This document shows positions 49,465 through 58,164 of a DNA stretch of 64,000 nucleotides, in pieces. The translations under genes and the position numbers were made by a program. The DNA comes from Exiguobacterium aurantiacum. Its GTDB lineage: Bacteria > Bacillota > Bacilli > Exiguobacteriales > Exiguobacteriaceae. The stretch's first letter is position 1, and each line of letters begins with the position of its first letter. The stretch lies in NCBI RefSeq assembly GCF_001766415.1, contig NZ_MKXO01000005.1, positions 62,001 through 126,000 on the forward strand. Direction: 5' to 3'. Below the pieces are notes generated by a model, which was not told the origin of the DNA, searched no databases, and saw nothing but the letters and a program-made list of their open reading frames with translations.

Positions 49465-50760
49465 ATGAAACGCAAATGGAGATTATCGACAGCTGTGATG
49501 ACGGCTGGCATGGTATTGACGCTCGCTGCCTGCGGGGGCGGATCGCTCACAGAAGGGGAAGGGTCGGCTGACGGGAACGCGGATAGCGGTGACTCAAAAG
49601 ATGTGACGTTGAACGTCTTCCAATTTAAAGCCGAAATCGCTAAAGACCTCGAGGCGATGGCGAAAGAATATGAAGAAGAGACGGGCGTCAAAGTAACCGT
49701 TCAAACGGTCGGCGGCGGAGCCGACTACGGTGCCGCGCTCAAATCGCAATTCGCATCTGGCAATGAACCGGATATCTTTAACAACGGTGGCTTCACGGAA
49801 GCACAGACGTGGAAAGATAAGTTGGAAGATTTGTCGGATGAAAAGTGGGTCGGTGATTTGACGGAAGTGGCCAAAGAACCGATGACGATGGACGGGAAAC
49901 TGTACGGTATGCCGATGAACCTTGAAGGCTACGGTTTCATCTACAATAAGGAGCTGTTTGAGAAAGCGGGCATCAGTGAACTGCCGAAGACGCTGTCTGA
50001 ATTGACGGACGCGGCTGAAAAATTGGACAAGGCGGGCATCACCCCGTTCTCGGTCGGATACGCGGAGTTTTGGATTCTCGGCATCCACTTGCTCAACATC
50101 CCGATGGCACAACAAGATGATCCCGATGCGTTCATCCAAGCGCTCAACGACAACAAAGAGAAGTTCGAAGACAATGAGCAGTTCCAACAGTTCTTGAAAC
50201 TGTTCGACCTGACCATCAAATACGGCAACAAGAACCCGCTCACGACGGACTACAACACGCAAGTCACACAGTTCGCCCAAGGCGAGACAGCGATGCTCCA
50301 GCAGGGCAACTGGGCCCAACAGATGATTCTCGACGTGAATCCGGACATCGAGATGGGCTTCGTACCGATTCCGATCAATGATGATAAAGAGAAGATGGAC
50401 CGCTTGCCGGTCGGCGTCCCGAATAACTGGGTCGTCAACAAAAACTCACAATATAAAGAAGAAGCGAAAGACTTCCTCGAGTGGATGGCGACGTCAGACA
50501 CAGGGAAAGACTACATGGTCAACAAGTTCAAGTTCATCCCGGCGTTCAAGTCGATCGAAGCGAACGACCTCGGACCACTCGCTGACGATATCCTTGCCTA
50601 TTCGAACGAAGGCAAGACGATCTCATGGAACTGGTTCAAGTATCCGGACGGCGCGGTCAACGAGTATGGTGCTTTGATGCAAGCGTACGTCGGCGGTCAG
50701 AAGACCGGTGACGAGATGCTCCAAGACTTCACAAAAGTATGGATGGATAAAGCTAAATAA
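49465..50760 (+). CDS. Sugar ABC transporter substrate-binding lipoprotein
   Basis: 431-residue family-1 solute-binding protein. The signal has a lipobox LAAC followed by a flexible Gly/Ser/Asp linker, so it is anchored outside the membrane. The body (LNVFQFKAEIAKDLEAMA, NEPDIFNNGGF, MPMNLEGYGFIYNKELFEKAG) is typical of oligosaccharide-binding proteins. It works with the two permeases 2.5 kb upstream, although asnA separates them. Own promoter with a perfect cre match. Substrate not predictable from sequence alone. Start after GGGAGGAAG. Confidence 0.93.
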   Translation: MKRKWRLSTAVMTAGMVLTLAACGGGSLTEGEGSADGNADSGDSKDVTLNVFQFKAEIAKDLEAMAKEYEEETGVKVTVQTVGGGADYGAALKSQFASGNEPDIFNNGGFTEAQTWKDKLEDLSDEKWVGDLTEVAKEPMTMDGKLYGMPMNLEGYGFIYNKELFEKAGISELPKTLSELTDAAEKLDKAGITPFSVGYAEFWILGIHLLNIPMAQQDDPDAFIQALNDNKEKFEDNEQFQQFLKLFDLTIKYGNKNPLTTDYNTQVTQFAQGETAMLQQGNWAQQMILDVNPDIEMGFVPIPINDDKEKMDRLPVGVPNNWVVNKNSQYKEEAKDFLEWMATSDTGKDYMVNKFKFIPAFKSIEANDLGPLADDILAYSNEGKTISWNWFKYPDGAVNEYGALMQAYVGGQKTGDEMLQDFTKVWMDKAK

Positions 50761-50762
50761 AG

Positions 50763-50808
50763 AAAACACAAGCAGCGAACTGACCCCTTCGCCGCTTGTG
50801 TTTTTTTT
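50763..50808 (+). terminator. Terminator of the binding-protein gene
   Basis: AAAACACAAGC (50763-50773) with GCTTGTGTTTT (50794-50804), inner GCGAA/TTCGC helix, long T-run. Confidence 0.8.
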
Positions 50809-50878
50809 ATGAAGAAACTGTCACAGGAATCCCATAAAAAGCACACACATACCCCCCTAGGTTTTCGTACAATATGTT

Positions 50879-50893
50879 TTGTAAGCGATTGAT
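50879..50893. promoter_or_regulatory. Weak cre-like site ahead of nosD
   Basis: TTGTAAGCGATTGAT differs from the cre consensus at one fixed position (the final C). A TACAAT (50869-50874) just upstream could be the -10. Confidence 0.3.
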
Positions 50894-50907
50894 CAAGAGG
50901 AGGGGTT

Positions 50908-52098
50908 ATGAGACAACTAAAACTTGGATTGTTCATCGGCTTGTTGTTCGCAGTCCCGTCTGTCCACGCGGAGTCCGATTTAGTGACGCTTGACGAACCG
51001 ATCGTGGTCCGTTCGAATGAGACGTTTGACGGTGCGGGGAAACGCTTCGTCAGCTGCAATGAACCGGCGTTTCGGTTAGAAGGGACCGGGGCGGTGCTCG
51101 AGAATGTTTTGGTCGAACAGTGCCGGCAGACGGACGTGGCTGCCATACAAGTCTCAGGGCTTGGCCATCAGCTGATCGATGTGACCGTCGAAGCGTCCGG
51201 GACCGGTATCGTAGTGGAAGACAGCTACGGGGTAAGGCTCGTCCGTCCCGTCATCTCGGGGTCTAATCAACACGAGGGCATCTCGCTATTGAACAGCGAA
51301 GCGGCTTTGATCAAAGGGGCGGTCATCGACCGAGTCCGTGACGGGATCTACATCGAGAACGGGTCGGGTCACCAGCTGATTCGACCGAGCGTTGCCGATG
51401 CTAGATACGGTGTCCATCTCATGTTTCCGACAGACGTGTCGATCAATTTGCCGAACCTCCGGCGCAACGGAGCAGGTGCGATGATCATGGGGACAGAGCG
51501 CGTCGTCATCGAGAACGGACAAATCCATGACCAAGTCGGCGCGACGGCGACCGGGATTATGTTGTTTGAAGCAGTCGAGACGACGTTGCGTGCCAACGCG
51601 ATCTTCGGCAATCGGATCGGGATTTATGCGGAAAAATCGGAGTGGACGACGATTCATGACAACGGTGTGAATGGCAATGATGTAGGACTGCGCTTGAAGT
51701 CGGCGAACGGGATGACGATGGCAGGGAATGACTTGACCGGCAATCGGTATCCGGTCGTCTCGTTTGAGTCGGCAGACAATGTGATTCAAGGAAACGATTG
51801 GGGCGGACCGACGCTCGATTTGACACGCGACGGGTTCAGTGAGATCCCGTTTCGGGCCGACCCGTACTTGTTTTTATTGGCCGATTCATATGAAGCGTTC
51901 GAGTTGCTGTACGGTGCCCCGGGGCTAACCGTGCTTGAACGTGTGCTCCGCAGCCCGGACGAGGTCACACTCACGGACGCAGGACCAATTGTGTCCGCGT
52001 TTCGCATCGAGTGGAACGGGTCGTTCGGAGCGGTCGCTTTAACCGGAATGATGGTTTTACTATGGATATTTGGGAGGAAACGATATGACTACGTATAA
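50908..52098 (+). CDS. nosD: NosD-like beta-helix protein
   Basis: 396 residues. Signal peptide (cleavage after VHA), a right-handed beta-helix of about twelve turns (GTGIVVEDSYGVRLV, DGIYIENGSGHQLI, NRIGIYAEKSEWTTI), and a C-terminal membrane helix with a basic end (MMVLLWIFGRKR). This is the NosD/CASH-domain layout; NosD helps mature the copper centre of nitrous oxide reductase with NosF and NosY. The start follows GGAGGGG; its GAGGGGT is complementary to the loop of the small RNA at 32258-32264. It heads the cluster and overlaps nosL. Confidence 0.88.
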   Translation: MRQLKLGLFIGLLFAVPSVHAESDLVTLDEPIVVRSNETFDGAGKRFVSCNEPAFRLEGTGAVLENVLVEQCRQTDVAAIQVSGLGHQLIDVTVEASGTGIVVEDSYGVRLVRPVISGSNQHEGISLLNSEAALIKGAVIDRVRDGIYIENGSGHQLIRPSVADARYGVHLMFPTDVSINLPNLRRNGAGAMIMGTERVVIENGQIHDQVGATATGIMLFEAVETTLRANAIFGNRIGIYAEKSEWTTIHDNGVNGNDVGLRLKSANGMTMAGNDLTGNRYPVVSFESADNVIQGNDWGGPTLDLTRDGFSEIPFRADPYLFLLADSYEAFELLYGAPGLTVLERVLRSPDEVTLTDAGPIVSAFRIEWNGSFGAVALTGMMVLLWIFGRKRYDYV

Positions 52099-52651
52099 GA
52101 AAATGGCAGGACTATTCGCTGCATCAAGTTTGACGCTCGCACTTGGGGCGTGTTCGAGCGCTGCGGCGGAACCGTTCGATATCGAATGGGGCGAGACCGA
52201 GTGTGAAGTGTGCAAGATGAAAGTGATGGATAAACAATTCGCTGCCGAAGCGATCATGGACAACGGGAAAGGCTATGCGTTCGACGATATCGGTTGTTTG
52301 ATGCGTGACTGGTACCCTGAGCAAACGGAAGAGGACATCGCGGCGATGTATGTGAAAGACTACAATACGATGGACTGGGTCGATTTAGATGAAGGTACGT
52401 TTGTCTATAATAAAGAAGCGAAAACGCCGATGGCTTATAACATCGTCTCGTTCGCGAAAGCAGCGGACGCGGAGACGTATGCCGAAGAGAATGGCGGCAT
52501 GGTGATGGATTTAGACGACTTGAAAGAACACACGTGGGAACGCGGCGAGATGAACGGTCATAAAAAAATGAATTCGGACGACGATGGCGAAGCGAGCGAC
52601 ATGAGTGACGCGCACGATTCGGATGAGTCATCTGACGGTCACGGGCAGTAA
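52085..52651 (+). CDS. nosL: NosL-like copper-binding lipoprotein
   Basis: 188 residues. Lipobox LGAC at the end of the signal, then the copper motif ETECEVCKMKVMDKQFAAE (CxxCxM), FDDIGCLMRDW with a third Cys, and the C-terminal NIVSFAKAADAETYAEENGG typical of NosL. The last 30 residues are an extra acidic tail rich in Asp, Ser, Glu and His (HDSDESSDGHGQ). It delivers Cu(I) in nitrous oxide reductase assembly. The start is ATG at 52085, 7 bases after GGGAGG, and overlaps nosD. Confidence 0.9.
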   Translation: MTTYKKMAGLFAASSLTLALGACSSAAAEPFDIEWGETECEVCKMKVMDKQFAAEAIMDNGKGYAFDDIGCLMRDWYPEQTEEDIAAMYVKDYNTMDWVDLDEGTFVYNKEAKTPMAYNIVSFAKAADAETYAEENGGMVMDLDDLKEHTWERGEMNGHKKMNSDDDGEASDMSDAHDSDESSDGHGQ

Positions 52652-52654
52652 GCG

Positions 52655-53455
52655 ATGTTATGGCGGATCGAATGGTCCCGTACGCTGCGTCAGAAAGAAA
52701 GTTACGTCTTCTTGCTTGCTTGGGTACTGACACTCGTCTTGCTGGGTGGTCTCGGCCAAGCGATCCCGGTGGCGACGGCGTATACGAACGTCAGCGCGAC
52801 ACTCGTCACGGTGATCGGGCTCGTGTTACCGCTCCTCGTCATGTTGACGACGGCACTGCAGTGGGGCAATGAGCGTGAATCAAAGCGGATGCGACTCGTC
52901 TCGACGTTCACGGTGTCGATGCGCCGCGTGGTCTGGATGCGTTACAGCGCATTCCTGGCGACGCAAGGACTCATCATCACGCTTGCGTTCGCGCTCGCCT
53001 CGTTCCTTGTTTCGATGCCGCTCGAGACGTGGTTCGTCCTATGGGTGTATGCGTTCGGCCTCACCGCGTACGGTGCCGCGATCGGCACGTTCATCGGCGT
53101 CGTCGGACGGACGAGGCTTCGAGCCGTGCTCCTCTCGTTCATCGTCTGGGTCGTCCTCGTTTTACTTTGGCCGACGCTCCTCGTGGCAACGATTGCTTGG
53201 CTGCCTTACGGGTCGCAAGCGAGTGCGATGGTCGGGCTTCTGTTTTTGAACGGATTTGAGCTACTGCGCGTCTGGGTGAGCTCGGTCTTGTCGGCACCTG
53301 ACCTGTTCGGGGCCGTCTATGAAACGTTTATCGGCTGGCTCGGCGACCCACTCGGTAGTTTGACCGTCAGCATCGCGATCTTGAGTGTCGTGTTTGTGTT
53401 GTGGTTCGGGACAGCTTGGTTACTTCGACAGGAGGGACGACATGATTCAGCTTGA
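52655..53455 (+). CDS. nosY: NosY-like ABC transporter permease
   Basis: 266 residues with six membrane helices, ABC-2 type. A conserved ESKRMRLVSTFTVSMRRVVWMRYSA-like cytosolic segment (shown in part: ESKRMRLVSTFTVS) links helices 2 and 3, as in NosY. It pairs with the ATPase NosF; the exported or transmitted substrate in the family is thought to be a sulfur species. It begins 3 bases after nosL and overlaps nosF by 14 bases, so the four genes form one operon. Ribosome site weak. Confidence 0.85.
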   Translation: MLWRIEWSRTLRQKESYVFLLAWVLTLVLLGGLGQAIPVATAYTNVSATLVTVIGLVLPLLVMLTTALQWGNERESKRMRLVSTFTVSMRRVVWMRYSAFLATQGLIITLAFALASFLVSMPLETWFVLWVYAFGLTAYGAAIGTFIGVVGRTRLRAVLLSFIVWVVLVLLWPTLLVATIAWLPYGSQASAMVGLLFLNGFELLRVWVSSVLSAPDLFGAVYETFIGWLGDPLGSLTVSIAILSVVFVLWFGTAWLLRQEGRHDSA

Positions 53456-54161
53456 ACAGGTCGGTAAACGCTATGGCGATGTATGGTCGCTCCATCCGCT
53501 TGACGGAGCGATTGCCGACGGTCGGGTCGTCGCCTTATGCGGAAGCAACGGGGCTGGGAAATCGACGCTACTGAACATGATGAACGGTACGCTCGCACCG
53601 AGTGTCGGTCATATCTCGTTGAACGGGGAGACGCGTGACCGTCGAAAATCGTATAATCAATCGTTTGGTTATATGCCTGATGATTTCGCATTCGATCCGT
53701 CGTGGACCGTCGGTGAGACGTTTGCGTATTACGCGTTGCTTCAAGGAGTCAAACCGGATGCGTCTCTATTGAACCGTGTCGGGCTTGACGCCAAGACCCG
53801 GCAACAGGTCGGGATGTTGTCGAAAGGGATGCGGCAACGTCTCCTGCTCGCTCAAGCGTTGGTCACGAAACCTGACATTTTACTGCTAGACGAGCCGACG
53901 AACGGTCTCGACCCGACGTGGATGCATGTATTGGGCCGACTGTTGCGGGAAGAGGCCGACCGCGGGACGACGATCGTGTTCTCGACACACCAGCTCGATG
54001 TGGCGGCGAGGCTTGCTGACGAAGTCTGGATGCTTGATGCCGGCCGGCTGGCCGGACGTGTCCTCGTTCAAGATGAACAGGCCGCTTACGCCGAAATTAA
54101 AAACTTCTTTTTCGAACCGGAAGTTGAGGCTTGTCAAACAGACGCCGCTCGCACAAAATAA
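53442..54161 (+). CDS. nosF: NosF-like ABC transporter ATPase
   Basis: 239 residues. Walker A CGSNGAGKSTLLNM, Q-loop FGYMPDDFAF, signature LSKGMRQR (the NosF-type LSKGM variant), Walker B ILLLDEPTNGLDP and H-loop VFSTHQLD. It powers NosY. The start is ATG at 53442 after GGAGGGA, inside the end of nosY. The fifth gene expected in such clusters, nosZ, is absent on either side. Confidence 0.9.
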   Translation: MIQLEQVGKRYGDVWSLHPLDGAIADGRVVALCGSNGAGKSTLLNMMNGTLAPSVGHISLNGETRDRRKSYNQSFGYMPDDFAFDPSWTVGETFAYYALLQGVKPDASLLNRVGLDAKTRQQVGMLSKGMRQRLLLAQALVTKPDILLLDEPTNGLDPTWMHVLGRLLREEADRGTTIVFSTHQLDVAARLADEVWMLDAGRLAGRVLVQDEQAAYAEIKNFFFEPEVEACQTDAARTK

Positions 54162-54171
54162 TAGACAGTTG

Positions 54172-54209
54172 AAGTGGTGGTCGGAGCCTTCCGGCGCCAC
54201 TATTTTTGT
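54172..54209 (+). terminator. Imperfect terminator after nosF
   Basis: AGTGGTGGTCGG pairs imperfectly with CCGGCGCCACT, followed by ATTTTT. The next gene starts 16 bases later and may be partly read through. Confidence 0.4.
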
Positions 54210-54224
54210 GGGGAGATGGAACAG

Positions 54225-55685
54225 ATGAGAAAGAATGTTACGGTCGCACTACTGCTTGCGACTTTTTTGGCGGCGATCGAAGGGACGGTCGTCTCGGTCG
54301 CGACGCCGGTCATTGCGAGCGAGTTGAACGGCGCGGCGCTCGTCAGTTGGGTATTTGCCGCCTTCTTACTATTTACCGCGGTGTCGACACCGATTTACGG
54401 AAAAGTCGCCGACTTGTTCGGGCGTAAGCGCGTCCTCTTGTTTGGGATCGGGCTGTTCACACTCGCCTCGCTCTTATGCGGTCTAGCGACATCGATGGAG
54501 CAGTTGATCGTGTTTCGGGCGCTGCAAGGTCTTGGTGCCGGTGCGGTCCTGCCGATCTCGATGACGATTATCGGGGACTTGTATAAGTATGAAGAGCGCG
54601 GCAAAATCCAAGGGATTTTAAGCGCGGTGTGGGGCGTGTCCGGTGTACTCGGACCGGTCATCGGAGGATTTTTGGTCGAGACGTTGTCTTGGCGCTACGT
54701 GTTCTTGTTGAACGTTCCGTTTGCGCTCTTATCGTTCATCATGATCGTCACATTTTATAAAGAGACGGTCGCTGAGACGACCGAACGGATCGATATAAAA
54801 GGAGCACTCCTGTTCGCTGGGGGGACGACCGCATTCTTGTACGCCTTGATCACGTTCAGTGAAACGAACATCTTGACGCTACCGGTCGTCGTCAGCGGTC
54901 TATTCAGTCTTGTGTTGCTCGTCAGCTTCTTCATGTCAGAGCGCCGGGCCAAGACACCACTCCTGCCGCTCGAGCTGTTGAAGCAGCCGATTATCGCGTC
55001 CATCAACGGGGCCGTCTTCTTTGCTGCTTGGGTGCTCGTCTCGATGTCAGCCTACATCCCGATTTGGGCGCAGGCTGTACTTGGTAAATCGGCGACGGAG
55101 GCGGGCTTCATGCTCATGCCGCTCTCGGTCGCATGGACGTTCACGTCGATTATCGGCGGACGGACGCTCGGAGCGGCATCACCGCGACGACGGGCTGTCT
55201 TCGGGATGGGCCTGCTCTTGATCGGGACGGTCATCTTGACGCTGATGACTCCATCGAGTTCGGACGTCTGGGTGTACCTCGCCGTCGCCATCATCGGCGT
55301 CGGATTCGGTTTATCACAACCGATGTTCATCGTCGTGTTGCAGACGGTCGTGTCATACCGTCAGCGCGGTACAGCGACAGCGGCGAACTCATTTTTAAGT
55401 ACGGTCGGACAGACGCTCGGCGTCGCGGTGTTCGGGGCGATGTTCAACTTTATCGTCTTGAGCGGATTCCGGAACGACGAAACGTTGAGCGGTGTCTCGC
55501 TCGAATCGTTCTTCAACCGGGCGGCGAGTGCCACGCTTGACGAGAGCGTCCGTCTGCAAGGTGAGCAGTTGATCGCCTCGGGACTGAACAGTGTCTTCGT
55601 CGGAGCGGCGCTCGCGGCGTTCATCGCTTTGCTCATCGCGCTTCGGTTACCGACCCGCCCACCCGAACCTTCACGCGACGCCTAA
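54225..55685 (+). CDS. MFS multidrug efflux transporter (DHA2, 14-helix)
   Basis: 486 residues, fourteen helices. It shows the DHA2 hallmarks: FLAAIEGTVVSVATPVI in helix 1, GKVADLFGRKRVLLFG between helices 2 and 3, RALQGLGAGAVLPIS in helix 4 and GVSGVLGPVIGGFL in helix 5. Proton-coupled drug or ion exporter; substrate unknown. The start is ATG at 54225, 9 bases after GGGGAG. It is only 63 bases after nosF and in the same direction. Confidence 0.9.
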   Translation: MRKNVTVALLLATFLAAIEGTVVSVATPVIASELNGAALVSWVFAAFLLFTAVSTPIYGKVADLFGRKRVLLFGIGLFTLASLLCGLATSMEQLIVFRALQGLGAGAVLPISMTIIGDLYKYEERGKIQGILSAVWGVSGVLGPVIGGFLVETLSWRYVFLLNVPFALLSFIMIVTFYKETVAETTERIDIKGALLFAGGTTAFLYALITFSETNILTLPVVVSGLFSLVLLVSFFMSERRAKTPLLPLELLKQPIIASINGAVFFAAWVLVSMSAYIPIWAQAVLGKSATEAGFMLMPLSVAWTFTSIIGGRTLGAASPRRRAVFGMGLLLIGTVILTLMTPSSSDVWVYLAVAIIGVGFGLSQPMFIVVLQTVVSYRQRGTATAANSFLSTVGQTLGVAVFGAMFNFIVLSGFRNDETLSGVSLESFFNRAASATLDESVRLQGEQLIASGLNSVFVGAALAAFIALLIALRLPTRPPEPSRDA

Positions 55686-55720
55686 AAGCGCGGTATGATG
55701 GGGGAAAGGAGGCGGTCACG

Positions 55721-56809
55721 TTGAAACGATGGTTACTCATGTTGTCACTCGTCTTTGTTGCCGGTTGTGCATCTGATTCGGCGGACGATGCGGTCCAAGA
55801 AGAGGAAACCCCGATCGAACAACCGGCTGAATCGACGGAAGGGGCGCCGAACGAAGATGACGCGTTATCGGTTGGGGCGAACGAATCGATTGCACGACAG
55901 CTCGACGTCCCATGGTCGATTGCACGAACCGAGGACGGTTGGCTTGTTTCAGAGCGCGGGGGAACGATTGCAGTCATTGATGCTGACGGTAACGTCTCGC
56001 GTCAACCGGTCGATCTGACTGAAGATGTGCTTGAAATCGGGGAAGGCGGACTACTCGGTCTTGCTCTCGCGGATGACTTTGCGACGTCGCGACAGCTGTA
56101 CGCCTATCATACGTACGGGACACCTGGGGATGTGCGGAACAGGGTCGTCGAATTGACGTGGGACGGAGAACGATTTGAAGAGACGGACATCGTCTTGGAA
56201 GACATACCCGGGGCGCAGTTCCATAACGGCGGACGCTTATTACTCGACGGTGACGTGATTTGGGTCACGACCGGAGACGCACTCGTCCCAGACCTCGCTC
56301 AAGATGAGACGTCGATTGCCGGGAAAATCCTGCGCGTGCCGTTGTCCGGCGAAGGGGACCCGGTCGATTGGATTTATTCGTCCGGCCATCGGAATCCGCA
56401 AGGGTTGACCGTCATCGAAGACGTGCTCTATGCGAGCGAACACGGGGCGTCCGGTCATGACGAAGTGAACATCATCGAGCCAGGCAACAACTACGGGTGG
56501 CCGATCATCGAGGCCAATGAGACGGAAGACGGTCTCGAGACGCCTTGGTTTGAGGTCGGAGGAACGTCATGGGCGCCATCTGGCATCGTTGCCGACGAAC
56601 AGTACGTCTATATGGCGACGTTGCGTGGAAATCGTTTGGTCGCGATCGACCGTGAGACGCGCGAAGTCGTTCCGCTCGTCGAGGATCAAGGGCGCATCCG
56701 GGACGTCTGGTTAGAAGACGACCGTCTGTATTACATCACGAACAATACGGACGGCCGGGGAAATCCGGGAGCGGAAGACGATCAACTGTTCATGTTGGAA
56801 TTACGTTAG
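55721..56809 (+). CDS. Lipoprotein of the PQQ-dependent sugar dehydrogenase family
   Basis: 362 residues. Lipobox VAGC, then an acidic linker of about 45 residues, then a six-bladed propeller of the GSDH family: LDVPWSIART, EGGLLGLALA, GAQFHNGGRL, SGHRNPQGL (catalytic-type His), SEHGASGHDEVN and GNNYGWP. Family members oxidise sugars with PQQ or are cofactor-free. No PQQ genes are seen. The start is TTG at 55721, 8 bases after AAAGGAGG. It follows the MFS gene by 35 bases. Confidence 0.88.
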   Translation: MKRWLLMLSLVFVAGCASDSADDAVQEEETPIEQPAESTEGAPNEDDALSVGANESIARQLDVPWSIARTEDGWLVSERGGTIAVIDADGNVSRQPVDLTEDVLEIGEGGLLGLALADDFATSRQLYAYHTYGTPGDVRNRVVELTWDGERFEETDIVLEDIPGAQFHNGGRLLLDGDVIWVTTGDALVPDLAQDETSIAGKILRVPLSGEGDPVDWIYSSGHRNPQGLTVIEDVLYASEHGASGHDEVNIIEPGNNYGWPIIEANETEDGLETPWFEVGGTSWAPSGIVADEQYVYMATLRGNRLVAIDRETREVVPLVEDQGRIRDVWLEDDRLYYITNNTDGRGNPGAEDDQLFMLELR

Positions 56810-56839
56810 AAACTGACATCTCGTCAGTTTCTATTTTTT
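56810..56839 (+). terminator. Terminator
   Basis: GAAACTGAC-ATCTC-GTCAGTTTC followed by a T-rich stretch. Confidence 0.75.
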
Positions 56840-56841
56840 TG

Positions 56842-56869
56842 TTGTATTACTTGTGAGATTACGTATAAT
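56842..56869 (+). promoter_or_regulatory. Promoter of the M48 protease gene
   Basis: TTGTAT (56842-56847), 16 nt, TATAAT (56864-56869). Confidence 0.65.
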
Positions 56870-56904
56870 AAAGACGTTAATTGGAAAATGAAGGAGTTAA
56901 TGAC

Positions 56905-58113
56905 ATGGATCATTCAAAATTGGTACATAAGCACGAACAATTGTATTTCGGACTGCTCGTCGCGATGAGCATCCTGACGATCATTGTCGGCATCGTCTTG
57001 ACGATTGCCTCACTCGGTATCTTCCTGTGGATCATCGGGCTAATCGTCTCGCTGTCGATGTTCGCGCACTGGATTCAAATCGGCTATATTCGGACGAACG
57101 GGGTCAAAGTGACGGAGCGACAATTCGCCGACCTGCATGAGATGTATCAGCGCGTCGGACAAGGGATGGGCATCCGTTTGTTGCCAGACGTCTATATTTT
57201 ACAGGCGGGCGGGGTCTTGAACGCGTTCGCGACCCGATTCTTCCAAAAGAATATGATCATCTTGTATTCGGACGTCGTGGAACTGTCTCGGAACGGTCAG
57301 ACGAAAGAAGTCGAGTTCGTCATCGCGCATGAACTCGCGCACATCCGCCGCAATCATGTCCAAAAACAGTGGCTCGTCTTGCTCGGGAATATCGTCCCAT
57401 TTTTAGGGACAGCGTATTCACGCGCTTGCGAATATACGTGCGACCGGATGGCCGCGCATTACATTCAAGACGAAGCGGCTTCAAAACGGGCGCTCACTAT
57501 CCTCGCCGTCGGTGGAAGGCTCGCCAAAGAAGTGAACGAGTTTGACTATTTATATGAAGCAAGTCGTGAGAACGGGTTCATCGCCAAATATAGCGAACTG
57601 ATCTCGACGCATCCGACATTGCCGAAACGGATCGCCGCTATCGCCACGCATGCCGGTGAGGCGAACGTGCCGATGTTCAAGACGGCTGGTTATGTCAAAG
57701 CCTCAATCATCGGAACGATTGTCGTCACCGTGCTCGTCAACGGGGCCATCATCGCGTGGCTCGTTATGAGTGACGGGTTCACGAGCCTCGCCGCTTCACC
57801 GTTCAGCGAAGGGTTCGCTGGTGAAATGACGGAAGAACCGCTCCAAGAATTGGCGTACGACAATGCAGGTGCCGATGCGATTCGAGAAGAGCTGGCGAAT
57901 GGGGCAGATGTCAATATGCAAGACAGTTATGGCGATACGCCGCTCCATAACTTGCTGTACAACGATGGAATGGACTACGATTCATTAGTGCTCTTGCTCG
58001 AAAGCGGGGCAGATGTCACCATAGAAAATGACGATGGTATGACACCGATCGATGTGGCGAAAGATTGGAGCCACGAATTTGGGATTATAGAACTGCTACG
58101 TTCTTATGAATGA
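56905..58113 (+). CDS. M48 membrane metalloprotease fused to ankyrin repeats
   Basis: 402 residues. Two N-terminal membrane helices, then an HtpX/M48-like catalytic domain with IAHELAHIRRNH (HExxH) and the third zinc ligand in ACEYTCDRMAAHY; the segment HPTLPKRIAAI ends the domain. A third helix (about 265-290) leads to a tail with two ankyrin-like repeats (ELANGADVNMQDSYGDTPLH and LLESGADVTIENDDGMTPID). Ankyrin repeats bind proteins, so they may recruit substrates or regulators. This fusion is uncommon. The start is ATG at 56905 after AAGGAG. Single gene. Confidence 0.88.
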   Translation: MDHSKLVHKHEQLYFGLLVAMSILTIIVGIVLTIASLGIFLWIIGLIVSLSMFAHWIQIGYIRTNGVKVTERQFADLHEMYQRVGQGMGIRLLPDVYILQAGGVLNAFATRFFQKNMIILYSDVVELSRNGQTKEVEFVIAHELAHIRRNHVQKQWLVLLGNIVPFLGTAYSRACEYTCDRMAAHYIQDEAASKRALTILAVGGRLAKEVNEFDYLYEASRENGFIAKYSELISTHPTLPKRIAAIATHAGEANVPMFKTAGYVKASIIGTIVVTVLVNGAIIAWLVMSDGFTSLAASPFSEGFAGEMTEEPLQELAYDNAGADAIREELANGADVNMQDSYGDTPLHNLLYNDGMDYDSLVLLLESGADVTIENDDGMTPIDVAKDWSHEFGIIELLRSYE

Positions 58114-58120
58114 ACAGCTG

Positions 58121-58155
58121 GCTCGTCTCTCGGGAAACTGAGGGACGAGTTTTTT
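58121..58155 (+). terminator. Terminator of the M48 gene
   Basis: CTCGTCTCTC with GAGGGACGAG, one mismatch, then six Ts. Confidence 0.7.
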
Positions 58156-58164
58156 ATGTTGGGA

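Noticed and set aside
49594-50319. 241-codon frame antisense to the sugar-binding protein gene
   Set aside because: No ribosome site or recognisable motif; the opposite strand encodes a complete lipoprotein.
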